A stretch of 64,000 bases of DNA. It comes from Mycolicibacterium peregrinum. GTDB taxonomy: Bacteria; Actinomycetota; Actinomycetes; Mycobacteriales; Mycobacteriaceae. Shown here piece by piece: positions 59,886 through 64,000 of the stretch; within the stretch, counting starts at the first letter, position 1, and each line of letters opens with the position of its first letter. The notes beneath the pieces were generated by a model, which made no database searches, had not been told where the DNA came from, and saw only the letters and a program-made list of their open reading frames with translations. Made by a program: the position numbers and the translations under genes. The stretch lies in contig NZ_LZSO01000008.1 of NCBI RefSeq assembly GCF_001665785.1, positions 1-64,000 of the forward strand, given 5' to 3'.

Positions 59886-61256
59886 ATGGTTCGGACACCG
59901 ATGCCGTCGACTCAGAGTGGGCCGCGAGCGCGCCCGACAGGGGTGATCACCACCGTCGACCAGGTGTTGTCGAGTGCCAGCAATGCGCTGATGGTCTTTG
60001 CGGTGGCCCAGGTTTCACCGGCTGAGCAGTTCGGCATCGTCGCCCTGCTCGTCACGGTGGCCACCACCTGGATCGGCTTCAACAGGGGGGCGCTGGGTAC
60101 CGCGCTGCTGCTGACCAGCAACATGCACCGGCGCGAGATATCGGCCGAAGGCGGGTACGCCACCAGCTGGTCGCTGCTGACATCGGTCGTCGCAGGGGCG
60201 GTATTGCTTGTCCTGTCAGGAGTTTTCGGCCAGATCTGGATCGGAATGGCGTTCGCCGTGAGCCTGGTCGCGGTGCTGGCACAGGATGTGCTGAGATTCG
60301 TCGCGATCGCACAAGGCAGACCACTCGCCGCGGCCGTCTGCGATGGGTTCTGGGTGATGTGGATCCTGGCCGTCTACCTGATCAACCTGGTCACTTCCGG
60401 GATGTCGGCGGTGGTCACGGTGTACCTGTGGGGCGTGGGCGGACTCATTTCGGCGGTGGTGCTGATGCGGGTCCTGCAGACCAGGCCGCGGGGCCATCGC
60501 CTCGTCGGGTGGTGGCGCACGTATGACCGTGCTCGGCTGAGGTTCGGGATTGTCTATGCGCTCAACCAGGTTGGTGCCACCCTCGTGACACTGACCGTGA
60601 CGGTAGTGGTGAGCGGCACCGCGGCGGCCGGGCTGCGCGGCGCGGCGACACTGTTCGGGCCGATTGCAATGCTGGTGTCGGCACTGCCGCTGGTGTTCGT
60701 TCCGCACGTCCGCCGTGCTGCGTCATCGATCGGTGAGCAGTGGCAGGTACTCGTCAAGACATCCATCGCGACGTCGGGTTTGACCTTGGTGGCAGGCCTG
60801 TGCCTGGCCGTCATCCCGAGCCGACTGGGCGCCGCCATCCTGGGCGACACCTGGACGTATGCCTCGGCGCTCGTCGTCTATCTCGGGATCGAATGCGCGG
60901 CAATGTGCTGGATGGTCAGCGTGTACAGCTTCTTCCAGGCGCGCGGCATGAGCAGGACCGTGTTGCGGATCAAGCTGTTCCAGATCGGTTTGCAGCTCGG
61001 TCTGTGCCTGTGCGCCGGACTGACAGTGGGCACAGCGGTCGCCATCGCCATCTCGCTGGCCGTGGCGGGGGTTCTCGCCGCTCTGGTCGGTGTTGGGCTC
61101 GCCCGGCGCGTTGTGTGGCACGGCGCGACCGAGGCGCCCCCTGCCGACCAGGACGCCGAGGTCGAGCTGCAAAAGCCGCTGGAAAAGAATGGGATTGGCT
61201 GGCCGACGGTCGATGTCCTCGAAGCCGAGATGAGAGGCCGCAGATCCGATGAGTGA
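59886..61256 (+). CDS. Polysaccharide flippase (Wzx/MVF-like membrane protein)
   Basis: A 456-residue protein with about twelve membrane helices from residue 20 to 420 and a cytoplasmic tail. GVITTVDQVLSSASNALMVFAVAQVSPAEQFGIVALL at the start is a typical Wzx/polysaccharide-exporter opening. It would flip the lipid-linked unit across the membrane. The ATG at 59886 lies one base beyond the previous stop; its 3' end overlaps the next GT gene by eight bases. Confidence 0.8.
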   Translation: MVRTPMPSTQSGPRARPTGVITTVDQVLSSASNALMVFAVAQVSPAEQFGIVALLVTVATTWIGFNRGALGTALLLTSNMHRREISAEGGYATSWSLLTSVVAGAVLLVLSGVFGQIWIGMAFAVSLVAVLAQDVLRFVAIAQGRPLAAAVCDGFWVMWILAVYLINLVTSGMSAVVTVYLWGVGGLISAVVLMRVLQTRPRGHRLVGWWRTYDRARLRFGIVYALNQVGATLVTLTVTVVVSGTAAAGLRGAATLFGPIAMLVSALPLVFVPHVRRAASSIGEQWQVLVKTSIATSGLTLVAGLCLAVIPSRLGAAILGDTWTYASALVVYLGIECAAMCWMVSVYSFFQARGMSRTVLRIKLFQIGLQLGLCLCAGLTVGTAVAIAISLAVAGVLAALVGVGLARRVVWHGATEAPPADQDAEVELQKPLEKNGIGWPTVDVLEAEMRGRRSDE

Positions 61257-62412
61257 GGATTTCACCGGTGCGGTTCGGCCGGCCGTTCTTCACGTCGTAA
61301 CGCTGATCACGCCGGATGGCGCCTACGGCGGACCGGTCAGGGTGGCGTTCAACCAAACCCGACAACTGCGCGCGGCCGGTCATCGGACCCTGGTCGCAGG
61401 TGCGGTACGCGGCTATTCGAAGATCCCCACCGTGCTCGACGGGGTTCCGGTCCGACTGGCGAAGGCCCGCCGCATCATTCCCAAGTTGGGATTCTCCGGA
61501 TTGCTCGCTCCGGCATTGCTCCGGTGGATGGTGCGGAACCGCAAGTCTTTCGACGTGATCCACGTGCACCTGGCGCGCGATCTCATCACGCTGCCGGCGG
61601 CCGCGATCGCGCTGATACTGCGGAAACGCCTGATCGTGCAGACCCACGGAATGATCACCGACAGCAGCCATCCGATTGCGCCCATCCTCGATCGCATTCT
61701 GACGCGGCCGATTCTGCGTCGAGCAGCTGCCGTTCTGTATCTGACCGAAGACGAGCGGGCCGCGCTGCTACGGGTGCAACCCGAGGTCGCGGCGCGGCAC
61801 CTTCGCAACGGCGTTCCAGATTACGAAGGGGCGCGCACGGCGACCGGTGCCGACCGGAGGACCGGGTGCGTCGAGGTGCTGTACCTGGCGAGGTTGCAGG
61901 CACGGAAACGTCCCGTGCTCTTCGCGAAAGCGGCCACCCGCCTTCTGTCGGCAGGGTGCGATGCGCGGTTCACCCTGGTCGGTCCCGACGAAGGCGAGGG
62001 GGCCGAGGTTCTCGATACGATCATGCGATCCGATACCCGGCCCGACGAGATCCGTTGGGAGGGAGCGTTGCCACCCGGCCGCACGGTGGCGCGGATGGCT
62101 GCCGCTTCCATCTACGTATTGCCCTCTGTCGACGAGCCCTTTCCGATGTCGGTGCTGGAGGCGATGTCGGTCGGATTGCCCGTGGTGATCACCGAGAGCT
62201 GTGGACTCGCGGAAACGGTGCGTGCTTCCGGTAGCGGAATCGTGGTGGACGAATCGGAGGACGCACTGATCGAGGCGATGCGCACGTTGATCATCGACCA
62301 ACGGCTGCGGGAGAATATGAGCGCTGCTGCGCGCCAGACGGCAGCCGCGGTCTTCAGCATGGAAGCCATCGCTCGCGACCTGGCAGCCGTCTACGTGGGG
62401 GAGGACGATTGA
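61249..62412 (+). CDS. GT4 glycosyltransferase
   Basis: A 387-residue GT-B glycosyltransferase. The N-terminal half opens with HVVTLITPDGAYGGPVRVAFNQTRQL and includes HVHLARDLITLPAA. The donor-site half includes EVLYLARLQARKRPVLFAKAATRLL, and the GT4 EX7E motif lies around SVDEPFPMSVLEAMSVGLPVVITESCGLAETV. It extends the cluster glycan. It overlaps both the flippase (8 bases) and the DUF218 gene (4 bases). Confidence 0.87.
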   Translation: MSEDFTGAVRPAVLHVVTLITPDGAYGGPVRVAFNQTRQLRAAGHRTLVAGAVRGYSKIPTVLDGVPVRLAKARRIIPKLGFSGLLAPALLRWMVRNRKSFDVIHVHLARDLITLPAAAIALILRKRLIVQTHGMITDSSHPIAPILDRILTRPILRRAAAVLYLTEDERAALLRVQPEVAARHLRNGVPDYEGARTATGADRRTGCVEVLYLARLQARKRPVLFAKAATRLLSAGCDARFTLVGPDEGEGAEVLDTIMRSDTRPDEIRWEGALPPGRTVARMAAASIYVLPSVDEPFPMSVLEAMSVGLPVVITESCGLAETVRASGSGIVVDESEDALIEAMRTLIIDQRLRENMSAAARQTAAAVFSMEAIARDLAAVYVGEDD

Positions 62413-62984
62413 CTCGGCGTGTGCGTATCGGCGTGACCGTTGTCGCCACTGCCGTGGTGGTGCTTCTGCTTCTCGTGGCCGCCGTCGGCACGGTCGTGTT
62501 CCGTTACGCACCGCAAGACGACTTGCGCAAGGCCGACGCGGTGTTCGTGCTCGGTGGTGAGCACGATGGCCGCGAGGATTACGGTTTTCAGCTCGTCCGC
62601 GACGGCATAGCCCCAGTGTTGGTGTTGTCCAACCCATATCGGTCGTCGGATCCGGTGATGAAAAAGGCATGCAACCGGCATCCGCCAGGCGTCGAAGTGC
62701 TGTGCGTGCCGCCGAAGCCCTCCACCACGCTCGGTGAGGCGAAGCTGATTCGCCAATTGGCCCGCGAAAGGGGCTGGAGCACCGTAGTGGTGGTCTCCTG
62801 GCAGTACCACCTGCCCCGGGCCCGTTTCATTTTCGAGCATTGTTTCTCAGCGTCGACAGACTCCACCGTGATGCGCGCAGTACCGCGTGAATACCGCCTG
62901 TCTGCCGGCTCGTGGGAGTACACCTACCTGTACCAGTTCTTCGCGTTGGGCAAGGCGGTGATGGAGTCGAAGAAGTGTGACTGA
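62409..62984 (+). CDS. DUF218 (YdcF/ElyC/SanA-like) membrane protein
   Basis: A 191-residue protein: one N-terminal membrane helix (TVVATAVVVLLLLVAAVG) then a DUF218 Rossmann-like domain: KADAVFVLGGEHDGREDYGFQLVRDGIAPVLVLS, PPKPSTTLGEAKLIRQLARERGW and VVVVSWQYHLPRARFIFEHCF. SanA/ElyC-type proteins affect envelope polymer metabolism, and the position at the end of the glycan cluster fits. The start is a TTG at 62409, coupled with the previous stop; a GTG 12 bases on is the alternative. Confidence 0.78.
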   Translation: MTRRVRIGVTVVATAVVVLLLLVAAVGTVVFRYAPQDDLRKADAVFVLGGEHDGREDYGFQLVRDGIAPVLVLSNPYRSSDPVMKKACNRHPPGVEVLCVPPKPSTTLGEAKLIRQLARERGWSTVVVVSWQYHLPRARFIFEHCFSASTDSTVMRAVPREYRLSAGSWEYTYLYQFFALGKAVMESKKCD

Positions 62985-62993
62985 GCCGGTGAG

Positions 62994-63383
62994 TCACCAC
63001 TTCAGCTTGTACTGGACACCCACGAATACGTAGACGCTGAGATATCCGATCATGGCAAATGCGCTGCAGTACATGGCGGTTAACGCGAGTGAGCGCGCAA
63101 TGCGCCGGATCGCCTGCCAGGGGTACTCGCGTGGGTCGATCGCGGCCAGAGGGAGCAACACGGTGGTGATGGGAGCCGCCGCCACCAGTAGTCCCTCGCC
63201 GACGAGCAGAACCGGCGGCGGCGTATCCATCGAGGACTGCAGGGCGGTGAGACACCCCAGCAGCGCGCACATCACAGAGTTGATCGCAATGATGCGCCAT
63301 CTGTCGGCATTTCGATACAGGTAGACCGCGGTCGGGGCGCCCACTGCAGCACCCGCCGCAACCAGCAGCAGATCGGTGATCAC
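62994..63383 (-). CDS. Small four-helix membrane protein, FluC/CrcB-like, member 1
   Basis: A 129-residue protein with four membrane helices. GAAVGAPTAVYLYRN at the N-terminus and IIAINSVMCALLGCL with an Asn in the second helix recall the FluC/CrcB fluoride channel pattern (GAxLRY and the Asn of TM2), and the overall size fits. The phenylalanine-box of TM3 (GFCGGFTTFST) is not evident. The start (GTG 63383) overlaps the stop of the next gene. It would pair with that gene's product if this assignment is right. Confidence 0.5.
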   Translation of the reverse strand: MITDLLLVAAGAAVGAPTAVYLYRNADRWRIIAINSVMCALLGCLTALQSSMDTPPPVLLVGEGLLVAAAPITTVLLPLAAIDPREYPWQAIRRIARSLALTAMYCSAFAMIGYLSVYVFVGVQYKLKW

Positions 63384-63772
63384 GGCAGGGTGTTCTCGCC
63401 TCTCGCAGGCGCCGATCGCCATCCCAGCACCGCGCCGCCGCACACACCCGCCAGCGCACACACGGGTGCCAGCAGCAGCATCGTGAGTGCGCTCAGCGCA
63501 GGTTGGTCGATCGCGAGCGCGCTATAGCCGCTGAGGCTGGCCGCGGATCCGGCCGCGCTCCAGGTCAAGGACCGAAACTGTTGGCGCACCGGCCAAGTGA
63601 GGACGGAACCCATCGCGAAACCGGAGATCGTCATTACGATCAGGGTGATCAGCAGCAGATGGGCAGGTGTGTCCCATATCTGGATCACGAGATGGCGCAC
63701 CGCAGCTCCGGCTGCGGCGCCCACAACGATCCACCGCAGCTGCCGACTGCCGGCCGAACTTGAGGTCACCAT
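63380..63772 (-). CDS. Small four-helix membrane protein, FluC/CrcB-like, member 2
   Basis: A 130-residue protein with four membrane helices: GAAAGAAVRHLVIQIW resembles the FluC start GAxxGAxxRY, and SGFAMGSVLTW plus AAGSAASLSGYSALAI fall where TM2 and TM3 should be. The channel Asn (TM2) and the TTFST part of TM3 are replaced (TISGF, SLSGYSAL). The two genes overlap by four bases, like dual FluC subunits. If they are relatives, the channel may have lost or changed its ion. Confidence in the family is modest. Confidence 0.5.
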   Translation of the reverse strand: MVTSSSAGSRQLRWIVVGAAAGAAVRHLVIQIWDTPAHLLLITLIVMTISGFAMGSVLTWPVRQQFRSLTWSAAGSAASLSGYSALAIDQPALSALTMLLLAPVCALAGVCGGAVLGWRSAPARGENTLP

Positions 63773-64000
63773 CGCTGATCAGGTTAGCCGCCGATCGTCG
63801 GATGTCGTGGTGTGGGTTGTCACAGCATCCGTTGCGACTGCATGTGTTTTCGCAGCGTGTGATCGAAAAGCGAGCTGAATATTGCCGTTTCGTTCTGCTC
63901 TGGACCAAACCTGACCGGCAGACAACGACGACGAACTGTTAGATTGCAGACGGACCGCATAATCGATGTACGACGCCCAGGGTCGCGCGGTTGTTGTTGT
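63773..64000. other. Right window edge, no gene seen
   Basis: 228 bases upstream of the FluC/CrcB-like pair, with short open frames only. It is relatively A/T-rich near 63840-63960 and probably holds the promoter of that pair and of a gene beyond the window. Confidence 0.4.

Overview
The window looks like chromosomal DNA of a rapidly growing mycobacterium (Mycolicibacterium type). This is inferred from its high G+C content and its gene set: the rsbW-sigF operon, usfY paralogs, the lat/lrpA/pcd lysine locus, lhr-nei2, the accA3-sufE-sseA-maf-accE5-accD5 acyl-CoA carboxylase block, and mycothiol- and F420-dependent families. From memory, the order broadly matches the M. tuberculosis Rv3280-Rv3297 region, interrupted by accessory blocks. 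I saw no rRNA, tRNA, insertion sequence, integrase or CRISPR array, but no search could be run.

Layout. 0.1-7.1 kb: a minus-strand group of TetR regulator, Lhr helicase, SDR and Nei2 glycosylase. 7.1-10.9 kb: a CYP102-like P450, a lipase-maturation-factor-like membrane protein and an SDR. 11.0-20.2 kb: a compact accessory operon with a complete ABC importer, a dihydroorotase/allantoinase-like cyclic amidohydrolase, an AroE-like protein, a GntR regulator, a stand-alone allophanate-hydrolase C-terminal-like protein, an acetamidase/formamidase and a cytosine-deaminase-like amidohydrolase. It looks like uptake and breakdown of an unidentified cyclic amide or ureide. 20.2-23.3 kb: a phosphoesterase/cupredoxin pair and an ECF sigma factor coupled to a membrane Rieske protein. 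23.3-26.7 kb: lysine catabolism (pcd, lrpA, lat).

27-42.4 kb is a general-stress island centred on SigF. I read eight good and two weak matches to the mycobacterial SigF promoter (GTTT, 15-17 bases, GGGTAT-like). Six of them lie only 9-12 bases from a start codon, which predicts leaderless mRNAs and corrects two starts. The island holds two UsfY paralogs, CsbD-like, PRC-barrel, NRAMP-like, CDGSH and haem-oxygenase-like iron proteins, a topoisomerase IB and an F420 oxidoreductase. It also holds two partner-switch modules (RsbW-like with a STAS protein, and RsbW-SigF with a second STAS protein). In each, the STAS gene overlaps its partner tail-to-tail and shares an identical 21-base upstream element.

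42.5-55.5 kb carries a MobA-like protein, malate dehydrogenase, the acyl-CoA carboxylase block and several secreted or membrane proteins of unknown function. One of these, an atypical histidine phosphatase, appears frameshifted at a run of six C. 55.6-63.0 kb is a glycan cluster: two hexapeptide acetyltransferases, two GT4 glycosyltransferases, a condensation-like acyltransferase, a flippase and a DUF218 protein. It suggests an acylated exopolysaccharide or glycolipid. The window closes with an overlapping pair of small membrane proteins weakly resembling FluC/CrcB.
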